A DNA stretch of 64,000 nt, taken from Dipylidium caninum (taxonomy: Eukaryota; Platyhelminthes; Cestoda; Cyclophyllidea; Dipylidiidae). Under the pieces are notes generated by a model, which made no database searches, had not been told where the DNA came from, and was given only the letters and a program-made list of their open reading frames with translations. This document shows positions 1-13,037 of the stretch, piece after piece (within the stretch, counting starts at the first letter, position 1; each line of letters opens with the position of its first letter). Position numbers and translations under genes: made by a program. The DNA lies in the NCBI GenBank assembly GCA_017562135.1, contig QEYB01000448.1, positions 434,001 through 498,000 on the forward strand, given 5' to 3'.

Positions 1-1753
1 AAGCAGAACGAGACGTCATTAGATAAGGGAGAATTCTAAGACTCAAGTTTGGTCGACAGACTTCACTGTCAAATGCGTTAATGTTCTCCGTAATTAGGAA
101 AACTTTCATCCATCAAGGAATGAAAAGGGCCTCTAAAACGCTAAATCCACATTTAATGAAGCTCGATTGCTCTCAATTAACCGGAACTACGCAGTGAGTA
201 GTACAAAGGAACAATTTATGAGTTTGGACAAAGTGCCAAAAAATGAACGGAAGCGGATGTTTTGTGAAAGGGGCATTCAAACAGGAGTAGGTTTTAGAAA
301 CCATTTCCTAATTCTGGAAAATATCACGATATCTATGTATAAAGACATGGAAAGGGAGTCTCTTTGAGTTACTTGGTAAGCAGACTATGGTAGGGCAGAT
401 GTATGATTCCTTATTGTTTGGCCAAATAGAAAAGTAGCGCGAGGCCAAGAAAAACCGTCATGGTTACTTTGCAGTGCAAATGCTTTTAGCGAGAAGAAGG
501 AGACACAGGAGCCCGATGGACACTCATTAGGTCTTCTTAGTGGCGCGGGCGATCAGCTGATGCATTTAAGATATTAAAAAACGCCCTACATTTGTATTGT
601 TTACAGATTAGAAGTAATCTAACTAAAGAAATCTTTGATGACACTTAAACGAAACAGAGATAAAAGGATGGATGAATTTATACACCAGCACACCTTTCAT
701 GACAATAAAGGCATTTGCCCTGTTACTATTAGAAGGTGTGATCGACTGGTTCTACGTTAAAGCAAACAAGCTCGTTGACCGGTAACTTTTGGTGTCTCAA
801 GCAAGGACTTTACCAAATATTAAAGCGACATGGTGCAAATTTCCAAGAGAAAAACAATACATCATTCGCAAACACCCTGAAAAAGGCAAATACTGAGAAC
901 AAAATATGTATTAGCTCAAAATATTTTAAAAATGTGTAGCGTACAAAAGATTTAATTGTAGAGGTTATTTGGGACTCATTTGTCCCCGTAACCAAGAGCA
1001 TCGCCACAGTTCTCTTGGAGGAAAAGCATCGAATCCTGTAGCTGCTCGAGGAGCGTCTGCATTTGACACTCGTTGAAGAGCTAAAGAGAAATAAGAAGCC
1101 GTTTATAAAGTAATAGCAATGATTAAATCACGAAAAAAAGGTAGTGACTCATGAGTCTTCTTCACTAATACCGATAGCGACGCCCAAATTGAGCATGTTC
1201 ATTTATCTCAAACTACTCATTATAGCGCGGTTCAACACACTGATTGCCATTTTCATGCGACTTTTTATGAGGCATTTCCCAAATACGTGGAAGTGCCAGG
1301 TCGTTTTAAATTGGTGTTCAAACGCACACAAATACCTGTTTGCTTCTTCCCACTCTCATTGACCGTGCTAACTTAAAACGCGGATAATGGAACTCGAAAT
1401 CAAAATCCTGGGTCAAAAATTTAACTCAAAAAGATCTAACAGGATAATTTGTGTCATTCAAAATAGAAATTAGATGAGAGCCGCCCAAGGGAAGAAGGAA
1501 AACAACCACGACTGAGTCTAAATGTTAACTTTCACTAAAAAACTGTCAATAACTCCGTGCATAAATCTACGGCAGTGAGAATACAACGCCGGAAAAACAT
1601 GGCAGATCTTGTCACTGGCAATTTGGATTAGAAGCAGTCGCCTCCCTCATCTAGGATTTCGTGAGGCAACGACAAGGAGCGAAAAAAGGATGGGATAATC
1701 GACTAGACAGCAGAGAAGATAGACGTCGGCAATAGAGCCCGTTTGCTTGATTC
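1..1753. other. AT-rich stretch without a recognisable gene
   Basis: The reading frames here are short (at most about 70 codons), lie on both strands and show no family motif or splice-flanked open stretch that I can support. The right end is the 3' flank of the minus-strand NUP107 gene. No AATAAA on the minus strand was found close after its stop codon. Confidence 0.6.
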
Positions 1754-4700
1754 CTACTCCACTGGCCAACCTGAGGAGCGGAGGACAATGGCAGTGCTCA
1801 TTTTTAGATTAGACAGGGACATGAGTGACAACGGAGAGCTCTTAAATGAAGGTGAATGGACCAGTGAAAAAAATAATAATTCCTGATAGAAAGATAGCTT
1901 ATCCCAAATACTGCTTGAAACACAGAAGCAGGTATCAGTTCCTGATTTTTTGGCTAAATATTGCAGACAAGATAATCCATGGGGTAAAGCTGAAGCTGAG
2001 GTATTCACGCTCGTTAAGCCGTTTTCTGATGCATGGACCGGGAAAAACTTATTTCAAAAATACTCAATTTGAGGGTTTGAATACAAACAGTGACTTATCT
2101 AAGAGTTATCACCTAATTTTTTCGAACTAGTAAGGCACAGTTAAATGTTACGGATACTTATTGCTGATCAAATTTAAAAATGAGCCATTTTTCCTAAGTA
2201 CCGTTTACGTCAGAGCCTTACAACTTCAAATGATCGTAAAACCTGGAAACCTATTATAAAAATGAGTGTTATTGAAGAGAGATAACTCAGATTCAGAATA
2301 AAAAGCGGGAGAATATACACAAGTTTTAAAATGCTACTATATAAGCGTCATACAGTAAAGCAATAACTGTCACAATCGCAGCACCACTCTTAGTTAGATA
2401 CATGGTTGGCTCACCTTAAAAATGCCATAGTGGGGGTCAGCCACGAGAGTGGCAAGGAGTACACATTCGGCATGGCGGCCAGTGAGCTTCAGGACCTTGA
2501 CCATCATGAAAACAACCTCTCGAAGACAAGTCTCACGTAGGATATTCATCTGAAGTTTACGAGCATGTGGAGAGTCGCCAAGACCGGCAATACCAAGTCC
2601 TTCACTCGCCTCCTCCGCCTGATCTTCTTCTGCATTTGCTTCTACCACCAGTGGTGTAGAGTCAAACATGCCGGTGACGTCGCAGTTATTAGTAGAGGTA
2701 TTAGCAGCGGAATAGAGAACTGGTGCGTCCACCAACCAGCCGGGTGATTCGTAGGTGAGCAGTGATTCCAGTTGCTTGAGCAAGGACTACGGTGGTAAGC
2801 AGTTAATCACATCATAAACAGTGGTATATTTATTATTAATTACACATAATAAAAGCCTGTGACTTAGTGCGCCTCCTGATGAAATTCAAGCTACCGACCA
2901 CTTGTGACTCCTCTAATTATGCCATCCAGCCTCCGTTTTCAGATCCTCTACGTGATTATGGTGAGGGTAGTCAAGGAAATCTACAAATATTATCCTAAGT
3001 ATATATGCAAAAAACTACGCAATCGAAAACTCACAATAAGGCTCCCATAATGGTCAAAAATTGTCTATTAGAAACATTATATTTTAATTAAGATGAGGGG
3101 TGATCATTCTTCCAAGGGAAGGATTTAGCTGCAATGATCTACATATCCTATTAACGGCTAAAAGTGCGCATAAAAGTAAATGAAACCAATAAAAATCACT
3201 AAGTAGGACAAAATAGTGGTAAGACAGTAGACTAGTGAGGATGATGAGGTGAACTTGAAGAGATTTATGCAAGTGCAACGAAAATTCATCAAAGGGGGAG
3301 CCACGATTCCGTACGCTAAAATAGTAACACTAGTTGACATAAATGTCACTTTTGGGAACGGTTACATTCGCACTCGAATACAAATTTGGCTCCAGATAGG
3401 GGAGATATTTTGATTTAAGCATACGAGGATGAAATATGAGAGATAGACTACTAGCACACCAGTGTTACTTAACTCCCATCAGCCCCAATCATTTGCTGAG
3501 AATACGAGCCATGAAAATATTTTTAAACATGAGAATAACGCGGAAATTATCTCGGTCGTAACGGTGTGCACGTACCGAGGAGGAAAGTTCAACTTCGTGG
3601 TTCCAACACTCCAGACGCACTCGGAAGTTCCTCTCCGCCTCTTCGGCAGCCACACGCTCAGCCAATGAACGGAAGGCGTCAGCGCCGTTTTCCACCAAGG
3701 GAGGAGTCGGCTTAGCCGAGTTTATATGCACATACCACTGATCGAAAGCCTCCTGAAAAAAAAATCAGGCAAAATAAAGTAATCAAACTCTACTGTCAAA
3801 ATATCACTTTCATCATAAGTCCAAGAACCAAAATTTTAATGCACAACCGATTATAACCATAGTGACGAAAGGAAGAGAGCATTAACCTAAAGCCTATTTA
3901 TACCAAAACAAATCTTAGCTACTGATGTGATTGTGAAGAAAATCATGACCTATAGTAAAGCTAATAACATCGGAATTGTCTAAGTCATCCACGCACCAAC
4001 TCAATATCCAGATCAAAAAGTAGTCATCCCCATTAAATCGTCCACGAGTTCTATAATATTTGGATTCTAAAAAGTTACTCAGTGTACCCTTAAACAGTAA
4101 GGTAGACGTGAGAGTGTAAAATAGCATATATCGACTAAACGTTCCAAAAAAAAATTTTAGTCATAAGCAGCCTAAAGACATACATTGGCTGGAAAGGTGA
4201 TAAGTTGCATGAAAACGGTCACTAATAGAGTAATATAGCAGTTTCTACGGTTATATCACTTTATAAACGCATTATGTGCATTCCTTCTGCCATTATTGAA
4301 ACTGTTGCCACATAAGAAATATGGCTATTCTGAAATTGTCAGGATACTTCAAAATATCACATCTTTCTCATCTGCCAAGAGCACAGGGTTGGATCATTTT
4401 GATGGTAAAAAATGAACAGTGTACATTTATATATAACTGCTTTATTTTGTGCAATTTAGTTCCAATAAGTGTGGCGTACTATCTATATAACCGATTCTTA
4501 AGCAATATACAAGGGATTTTCACTTTATCCCCTGTTTCCTGAGCCGATAAGTGGGACTGTATTTTAAGAACAATAAAAGGTAATTTAAAGTTGCTGTGCT
4601 TTAGCCTTTTTGATAACCATCAAATCTAGTAAAATATGAAGTTTGATCAAGCTGACAAGTTGTTTGGAAGAAAAATGCGGTATAGAAAAAGCAAAACGAT

Positions 4701-7700
4701 ACGGTAGAAAAAGTAAAATCGTATCCCATAATCGCTAACACCAAAATGCACATTGTAATAAGCTGCACAAGTTACAATAAATTGATTAAGAACTTAATGT
4801 ACCCTAGCTCGAATATAAAGAATGAGGCATTCATGTTCACGGATTGCGTTAGAAAGCCAAGGAGGAACTGCGTTTCGAGCGATGTCTGTACCAAATTCCT
4901 CCTCAGCCTGGAGGAGCTTCAGCTTCAGCTGTTCTAGTAGAGCCAGTGGCAGACGATCGAGGAGGGCCTTGGCTGCGCACAACTTTCTCATGGCGATGAA
5001 GAGGCGGAGAAGGCTATTTGCGAGAATCAACAGTTCGCCACGCTGCGCGCGGTCGTGCGCTAACCAGTCGAGCGCCGCGATACGCGCCTTGTCCACCTGT
5101 GTAAGGTATGCCACTACATCGCCTCCCACAAGATCGGTGAGTCTGTTCGCAGTCGGCAAGGGTGCCGTGGCACTCAGTGCGCTCTTATCCACACCCTCTT
5201 GTTCGTCAAATCGACGGCGAACTATTCGGATGACCGCTCGTGTAATGTTACGCACGTTGAGGCCGGCTGATTCTGCGTATTCTAAGCATTGGTGACGATC
5301 TTCGGGCTTCTTAAGACCTAGGCACATTGTGAAATTAAAAGTGTCATGGGTTTGTAATATATACTATTCTAGAATTCTACTCATTAACTACTCTTAGAAA
5401 CGTTGGAAGTGGAAGTACAGACTATTTGCCATTATGTCGAAAGTCAGGTATGGCAAATGCTTATTGCTCAATCCAATGAACATCTTTTATACGAATCAAA
5501 GCAAACAAGGAATTAATATGCTCTTCGAAATGCAGGTTTAGACAAAAGTTATTTCAGAACTTTTTAGGCGAGAGGAGTCCATAAAAATGTTTACTTTTTA
5601 TTTAAAATATCAACCGCAATTTCCGCATTGAAAGGTTCGTTTAATTATAACAAAGAGAAGTGAAGACGTACTTGAGAGAAATGAAGCATACCACCGAGTT
5701 TGCCGAACTGGAGTTGAGAGCCGAGCGATATACGAAGCAACCAAGGAAAAACGTCGCTCGACAATCAACGTAGTAATGTATGCCTCGAGGACAGTGTTAC
5801 AGGGTTCATCCTACAAAGACAATGGCAAAGGGATCCATTTAAACACTCTTTAATAATTCCACATGCAAGAGGTTTCAATCAACTGTATGATCACCACTTG
5901 AAGACGTCAAGTTTAGGTGAAATGGAAATAAAATTTAGCTATCTGACTTACCGGAAGACAATTTTCTAGACACTTGAGGCAGATAACAAAATGGGCTAAG
6001 AAACGAAGGACCTGGCAATCAAAAACGTCTAGTGTGAGTTGATCTGGCCAATTCGCATTGGTAATACCCGAGGCCAAAATTTGACGAATGAGGGGTGGGA
6101 TAAAAAGAGACGCAACCGAGGCCAGGGCCGCCAATAAATCTGGAGATGAAAAGAGATTAAAAAACAATTGGATGTAAAACACAATAAGGGACCCGTTATC
6201 ATAATGCATCAAGTTATTTAAAAAAAAATACCACCAGAGTTCACAATGGTAAGTACCTGAATACTCCCTAAGAGCAAGTCCTCTAAATATTGAATAGAAC
6301 ACGGCCTTTAAAAGCATCTGTCGGTTGCCTGGGAAACTGGAATCGCCGGAGGCCTTTATGTTATGACTAAGGTTGTGGTTGAGGAATGCGGAAATTTCCG
6401 AGGGAGGAAGAGTCGGTGCAGAAAAACCGTAGCCTTCCTCGGCAACCCTGATAAGATGTTTCAGGGGACACCAGCCAAGGACAGTTTCTGCCTTCGAAAA
6501 AGCTTCTGATAGGGTCCACGAACCCGGTAACCACGCTGAGTCGGGTAGCTGAAGTCCAATATCCTCGAGTTCAAAGCCTTTTTGTGGACGTCCGAATACT
6601 GACTAGATCATTGTCCGGAAAAGAATCTTATATGTGATTTACAGGTAAGAATGGATAAACGAGAATAAATTACTACTTACGAGTGTATCTGCCCTCGGTC
6701 CGCAATCTAATTTTGTTCGCAGAGTAGCATCGACTCGTGATTCGACAAGAGCACGGCAATGAGCCCATAATATGTCTTCCCAACTACCACAAGTCATAGC
6801 CTGCAGAAGTGCATCGAGGTGGCCTGACTGCGCGGCAAACATCGCACGTTCGTAGGAATTTAGAGCCGGCTGAATAAGAGACATTACACGAAAGATAGTT
6901 ACTACTACTAAGAAAATAAGTAAAACGGTGGTATACTAACATTTTCTGCATTCAACCACGCGACACACTTGCTCAGCACTCGAGTAGTGTTTCCTTCAAT
7001 AACGGGATTTTCCGACTGAGCCTCGTCGGATAAGTAACTACTGTGGAATGGACGCCAACCTTCCATAGCAATCGCTCGAGTAATATCACCACGTTGCAGA
7101 CAAAGCCTCTGAGCCTATAAAAATAACAATTCTTTTAAGACAAATTATCTGGAAAACTAGGTGATACAATTGAGCGTAGGTGGGCAAAACCGCAAAAAAG
7201 ATGTTTGGCAAACTTCCACCTCAATGACACAAAGATTGATCTACCTGTTAAACAAATAACAAGAAGAAACGATGTCATCGAAGAAATACCCTAAATTTAG
7301 CATGGAACTACTAAACTTCTTCTATCGAGATAAAAATGCGTTTCACTGCAGGTTTACGTAGAACCAAACAAGTCACATCCAAGTTTTCTCAAAAAGAGAA
7401 ACCATAAGGAGATGAATTATTTGCATTAATAGTGCTATGAATGGCTCGAATATAAACCAATCTAGAAATGGCCCAGTAACTATTCTATCGTCACGAATTT
7501 GGAATAGTTAGCAATCCATATGCATGGCATTAATCAAAATAAATTGAGTAATCATCACGCTGTGAAGTAACATAGTTAAATGAACTAATATGAGATATGA
7601 AATATAACATTCCCTTTGTAAATCGCCACCTCGAATGCAGAGAAATAGATAACGCAGATAGCGATTTTCATCAGAGATGTCTCTTTGAGCCAAATCGCCT

Positions 7701-9013
7701 GCACCGACAAATGCCGTATCCGGAAACTGTAAAATAAAGGTCAATCACTCCGTGTCCATTTTGCACAGAAAACCAGAACGCACTAAAACCCACCAGTTGA
7801 GTAACCAAGCGCCTGGATTTAAGATCATTTATGGTCAAAGTGTCCAAAAGGTTACGTGTATTTTCCCTGGAATTTAAAGAGATATGTAAAAGAACGGGGT
7901 TCCCATACAACAAAAAAGGTGGATGATGAACCAACCAGACTGTAGTTTCATTGAAGAGGCATTCATATTTTTCCGCAACTTTGACAATTTCGTCTCGAAT
8001 CTTGCCTTCCAACCAATCTATGATTATCTAGAAAAGAATTTGTTTTAAAAGGCATTGAGGTTACGACCATCTGACTAGACTTGTAAACAAAAAATATTGC
8101 GAAAACTACGTACTTGGGTTTCCCGAAGATCATTATCCGTATCATACAAATTATTAACAATTTCCCTTTCCGAGTGACAATGAGACTAATTTTAAAACCT
8201 TAACAAAGATTATGCTTCGTACTTTTAAAGGAACTTCATTTAATGGAGAATCCACTTGACGTAGACGATCACTGTACAGGGCAAACAACAAGTGCCAAGC
8301 AGAGCGTTCCAAGTCGGTAGCCTCGAAAAGGTGAGAATTAAGGGCTTTACTAAAATTAATTATACGGTAAATCATATTATATTTGAAGGAAAGTGTAATT
8401 TACCTATCTGGTCTTGGCAGAGATGCAAGATACTCATTTGTTAGTGCAGAGTACTTTTGCGCCAACAGAAGAGGCTCGTCTTCCGACTGTTTCCAAATAT
8501 TATGGAATTCAATATATGTTTCGGAGTTGTCTTCAGAAATTGGTAAACTGATAAAAATATACGCATACCTTTCATCTTTGCTACTTTCAACGACAAGGAT
8601 GAATTACTCAAACGTGAGCCGATCTGTAGATATATAAGCAATGTTAGGAAAACTTACACATGCTTCACGATCGTCGTACAGATCATCTTCTATAATTCTA
8701 TGACGGGGAATGCCATCGTATAGCCCTTTTGCAGATGCTAGGTTTCTGGCAAACATAATCTCGCTAAAATATAAACCATCAAGGACACCTTTATTTAATG
8801 CGACTACTCAAGATCGAATACATTTCTCAGACTATAAATTATAGAAATAACACGTATGAAGTACATTTCGAAAGTCGCAAAGTAATCAAGTGACAAAGAG
8901 TACAAAAATTCCCAGCACTAATGTCCCAAGAACAACGCTGCGGACTTAGTAAAGCTGTTAAAGGCAGTCTTCAACGCAGAAACTGCACTATCCAAAATGG
9001 AGCTTGTAGTCAT
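1754..9013 (-). CDS. NUP107: Nuclear pore complex protein Nup107 (17 exons)
   Basis: Scaffold subunit of the Nup107-160 (Y) complex at the nuclear envelope. Exons on the minus strand, 5' to 3': 9013-8946, 8763-8658, 8623-8569, 8530-8404, 8349-8223, 8185-8114, 8027-7794, 7726-7613, 7114-6941, 6869-6681, 6602-6257, 6139-5952, 5810-5672, 5317-4803, 3752-3576, 2786-2415, 1840-1754. Phases close throughout and give about 1029 residues (human protein: 925). Recognised blocks include IIIDWLEGKIRDEI, RYLRYLFLCIRGGD, AQRLCLQRGD followed by AMEGWRPFH, NSYERAMFAAQSGHLD, SWEDILWAHCRALVES, LDWLAHDRAQRGE and NAIREHECLILYIRA, all matching remembered human Nup107 segments in order. The first exon (start at 9013, weak GTCCGC donor) is tentative. 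The donor after 7613 lacks GT. The short last exon, ending in GWPVE, fits the family's helical C-terminus. Confidence 0.92.
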
Positions 9014-10319
9014 TAGGTAATAAAAAGGCGTAACTCGCAGGTATCACTACTGGCGAAGGTGAGTTAACTTAGTTTCCAATAATTTCCTTAGTTATACTAT
9101 ATTCCAGAGATAAACAGATATTGAAAATACTAGCCAATGTTAAAGGGCATGAACACCACACCCTACCAAAAAGCCCGCTCTAATTTACGGACTTATAGTC
9201 GAGAAGGTCGAGTTTACTTCTCATTTCAATAATGGTTTTCAAAACTGAATTACCCTCTACAAGTTAGCCAAATTGTGTTAAATTATTTTTGGCGTACAGA
9301 AAGGGCGTAAATTTATGGTTGGTGCAAGAGATTTGCATTTGCTTTAAAGCAGGGACCTTCGTGTTCTGCATAAATCAACTAAAATGAATTTACCGATGCC
9401 TACAAAAGCAGAAACGGTTGCACAATTTTTGAACGGTGTGCGAACTAAACTTGAATAGAGCAACCGCAATAAAACCGAAACAAATTATTATGAAGCCCAA
9501 TTATGAGCTAACTGTTCAAAATTATTAACGTATATTACCGTCCTCTCCACCGTAACGTACTTCATTACCGAGTCTTAATGTGTTTACTTTAAAGGCGGGT
9601 ATGCCAACTGCCTGTTAATGAATAAACCAGTTTTGTAATTAGTCCGATTTACTGAATACCCATTCAGCCATGCACCTGAAGTCGCCCAGCAGACAGACTA
9701 CAGAACTTGAAATTTCGGATTATTCTTTTGAATAAAATAGGTCACGTGGATGCGCGTGTATCAACTGTTAATGTATATAATATCGTTTTGTGCGGTGGGT
9801 GGAAATCATTTTCATCTTAGTAATGAATCCACGTGTTCTCAGTAGCTGTCATCATGGAGTACACGGTAACGACCACCCATTATTTAGAATGTTATTAGCC
9901 TCATAGGTTGCCCCGATGAGACGAACTTTTAAACGCAAGTGCTATTCACAGCTCTAAGTCGTCTTGTTAAATTTCCATTTTTTCCCGTTGATGGTACGAT
10001 ACCTTGTTATCTATTAATAATGATGCGGTAACTAGAAGGTAGGGCCAATATTTTAAGTGCTTTAATCGAAAACAATGCCACTTGTTTTCTGTGCTGAATC
10101 TCCTACTCTACTCTACTCCCAGAAACACTGTAAATAAACTTTCAGAATAATTTGTAGCAGATTCCTTGAAATTTAGCGAATAGATGCTGTATACTAATCT
10201 ATAAGTAGCAAAGAAAACTTAATTGACAAAAGTTATATGAGCGCGTTTGTTCAGGAAATTTCAGCATAAATGAACTGGATTAATTTACAGCGGCGTTATA
10301 CAAAAAGCCGGTTAGTGCC
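9014..10319. other. Intergenic, no gene seen
   Basis: AT-rich spacer between two minus-strand genes. It must hold the NUP107 promoter and the 3' end of the upstream ORF. I see no conserved coding frame. An AATAAA-like signal just after the 10320 stop codon is not obvious. Confidence 0.5.
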
Positions 10320-11054
10320 TCATAACCTCCAAAACTTCCTTTTTCCCTTTTCGTCTTCCATCTTAGCGAGCAGCTTTTTCACCGTTCCACGCTGTCTCAG
10401 CCTCGCCAGTATTCGCGTAATTTGGCGTTGCCTATTCAATTGGGATAATGTTTGTGCAAGTGTTGCGATATTCACTCTCAGCTGTTTCACCAGTAAAACA
10501 ATTTCCTCCTTCAACAAGGCTTCATTTGGCATTTTCCCCAAACATCGTGCCGCATTCTCTAGAGCGGTTAGAATTTGCAGGGACTTTTGAATTATTCTAC
10601 CCGAATTTGCGATCTGCATTTGAACGGGACGAGTGGTGTTGGTATGATCCTGATTACCTTCACTCATATCTGACGCTTTGGCCGATTTTAACGTGACCTT
10701 GGCCACCTTGACCGCTTCAGGCTGTGCGTAATTCTGAAATATGGCATATCGGACGGGCTGACGCGAAATGCCCGTCTTCTTGTCGAATTTCGGTTTGTTT
10801 AAGTACTTCTCGATTAAGGCGTCCATCTTAACTGGATCTTCCGCTACAGGCCCCGCTGGTTCGTTGCTTTTGCGAGAGACAGCAAGTGCAACCGGTGGTA
10901 TGCATTCGACCACTTTAAGAAGGGCCTTTTTCATAGTCACCGCAGAAATGCGCTCGTAAAAGTTGTGAAGTTGACATTTAATCGTTTGGAGGGCATTCTC
11001 AAGGCGCCCGAGTCTTTCCACGAAGGCTTCAACCCGGATACTGGTGTCCACCAT
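10320..11054 (-). CDS. Hypothetical intronless protein, 244 residues
   Basis: A single uninterrupted ORF from ATG (11054) to TGA. The N-terminal 50 residues are predicted helical (VEAFVERLGRLENALQTIK). A segment near residues 75-95 is rich in Lys/Asp/Pro (DALIEKYLNKPKFDKKTG). Residues of about 150-235 form another long amphipathic helical region with Leu/Gln heptad-like spacing (LLVKQLRVNIATLAQTL), and the C-terminus is very basic (KGKRKFWRL). There is no signal peptide or membrane segment. I do not recognise a family, and coiled coil is only an impression from leucine spacing. The same-strand NUP107 lies about 1.3 kb downstream, and troponin T starts divergently about 2 kb away. The absence of introns stands out in this intron-rich window and could mean a retro-derived gene. 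Confidence 0.6.
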   Translation of the reverse strand: MVDTSIRVEAFVERLGRLENALQTIKCQLHNFYERISAVTMKKALLKVVECIPPVALAVSRKSNEPAGPVAEDPVKMDALIEKYLNKPKFDKKTGISRQPVRYAIFQNYAQPEAVKVAKVTLKSAKASDMSEGNQDHTNTTRPVQMQIANSGRIIQKSLQILTALENAARCLGKMPNEALLKEEIVLLVKQLRVNIATLAQTLSQLNRQRQITRILARLRQRGTVKKLLAKMEDEKGKRKFWRL

Positions 11055-13037
11055 GCCAAAACTGACAAGTGACTATTGATTGGCATGTGCACGTGGTGGA
11101 CGATTTGAATTTCCGCGCCAGTTGCCGTGCCTTCTTAATAACGGTCCCGTCCGAATGGCAATTCGGAGGAACAGTTCCACAAATGTGACGATTCAAGGAG
11201 AAGATAAAGTAGTCACCGATAAAACCTCCCTTTCTAATGTTAATCATTTGTGTAAGAAAGATATATTTCTCCATTCTGTGTCTTCATTTAAGGTGAATCA
11301 TGGATGGGATCAGCCATTAATCATCACAATTCACTGAAGGTGGTCGCGCCATTTTGCCTTTTGGACACCCTATGAACAACTTTAAAGTTAACATTCGAAA
11401 AATTGACCTAAATAGGTAAGGCGATTCAATGCGAGTGATCCGTTAAAACAACAAAGTAAGATAAAAGCTGTATCGATCAGAATACACTAGTCTGCCAGTT
11501 TTTTAACGCTTGAACGTGGCTATACATTTCTTGTAAAATGCACCCAAATGACATTATTAATGACACCTTGTTCGGTAATCGAGACGAAAGGAACCGGAAT
11601 TTCCCTTTTAACTAATCAAGTTGTAGGCTCCTGTACCGCTACAAGAAAATTAATTGAAGAACACTAGATCATTTAAGGCTCATACTATTTGATATGCCAC
11701 TTTCTAGCTGGTACTTCACCAATTTTTGAGGGAATACTCCACTTCGCGATATTTTTTACTTGTCTTTTTCCCAGGAGTCTTCGATATCAGCAAATCCCAG
11801 ATTATACGAACAATCACGTCAACTGCATTTGACATGGTAAAATCGGGCTTGTTCGCACTTCGTTCAAGCAGCCCAAAACCCGTGACTGTCGGCCACTTAG
11901 ATACCGTGCGGCGTGTATTGATTTGCGCGTTATTTAGTGGCCCGCGGAACCACCAACCACGAGTTGCCGCAATTTGGACGTGCAAGTGAAACTGACCAAT
12001 CAGATGCGCGCAACGGCGGCGCGATCGATAAGAGGTGCATGTCTAAGCGTCGTGCAGCCACGGTGACCGAAAATTTAGAGATGTCTAAATATCCGAAACA
12101 AGTACATATGCACGCATATACTACTACTAAAATTCGACTTTTCCTTACCGTCTAAAACTTATACTTCTAGTCAGACTGGTTTCAGTTTGAGAGTTTAAAA
12201 TACTCACATCAGTTTGCTACCTTTCCTTTAAAATGTGCTCCTTGATAAAATCACAGTACTATCGCTTCAAGGGAATTATTGTTTAACCAGAAAGAAAAAT
12301 CCCAAAGATGTTTCACTTTCCTCAACGAGAGAATTCCGACATAGATAATTTCACAATTAGGACCGATTTTCCAGCCTGTAGCACTAATTCATGAATCAAC
12401 TTTTACGAGTTTGTTTTGCCTTGGACACTCCTTAAGGCATTAAACACACTGTTTTATATAAAATTTTTGCTTCAGATATCATAGTTACTTTTATTCCAGA
12501 ACTGACATACTATTCGACAAAACAGGGTTATTATAAAAAAGCATCCTTGAACTTGAAGATAGAGCATTTCTTCGTAATTAGACGTGTTTCTACCTCGTCA
12601 TGTCACTAACCTTGTGGAGTTTTTATGAAATCGGCAATAAAACAAAAGTATTGAAATTACCAATTTCCTCACCTATACGTGGAATTGCACCTGTCTAGTC
12701 ACGTACAAACTACCAGTTAACTATTTTCGGAACTTATCGATATCCATACAGGGTAGAAAAATTGCGTCCTTATGCAATCTCCCATACACAACCATTGATC
12801 CCCTTTTTGCGTGCGTGCGATCGTGTGTGTACGTGCATGTGTGTGCATTCAGATTTGTGCGGGTAGGGGGGTAGGAAAAAGGGGGAGTGGAAACTAGCCA
12901 ATGAAATTTCGGGGATTGGACGTGCGATTCCAACTGCTATTCGTTCTAGTGGCAGTGCAACGCTCCCGTCTTAGGTACCAGCAATTTCGGCTTTCAGGGA
13001 TTCCTGGGTGCATTAGGCGACTATACCACCGGAAACA
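11055..13037. other. Divergent intergenic region upstream of troponin T
   Basis: About 2 kb between the start of the minus-strand 244-residue ORF and the troponin T start codon. At 11716-11989 both strands are open over the same 270 bases without a recognisable product on either. A GT-rich tract (roughly 12820-12850) lies about 200 bases before the troponin start. The region is expected to hold both promoters, but I cannot point to a specific TATA element. Confidence 0.5.

Noticed and set aside
4822..5295. 157-codon plus-strand ORF
   Set aside because: Exact shadow of the large NUP107 exon on the minus strand, which has clear family similarity and phase-consistent splice sites.
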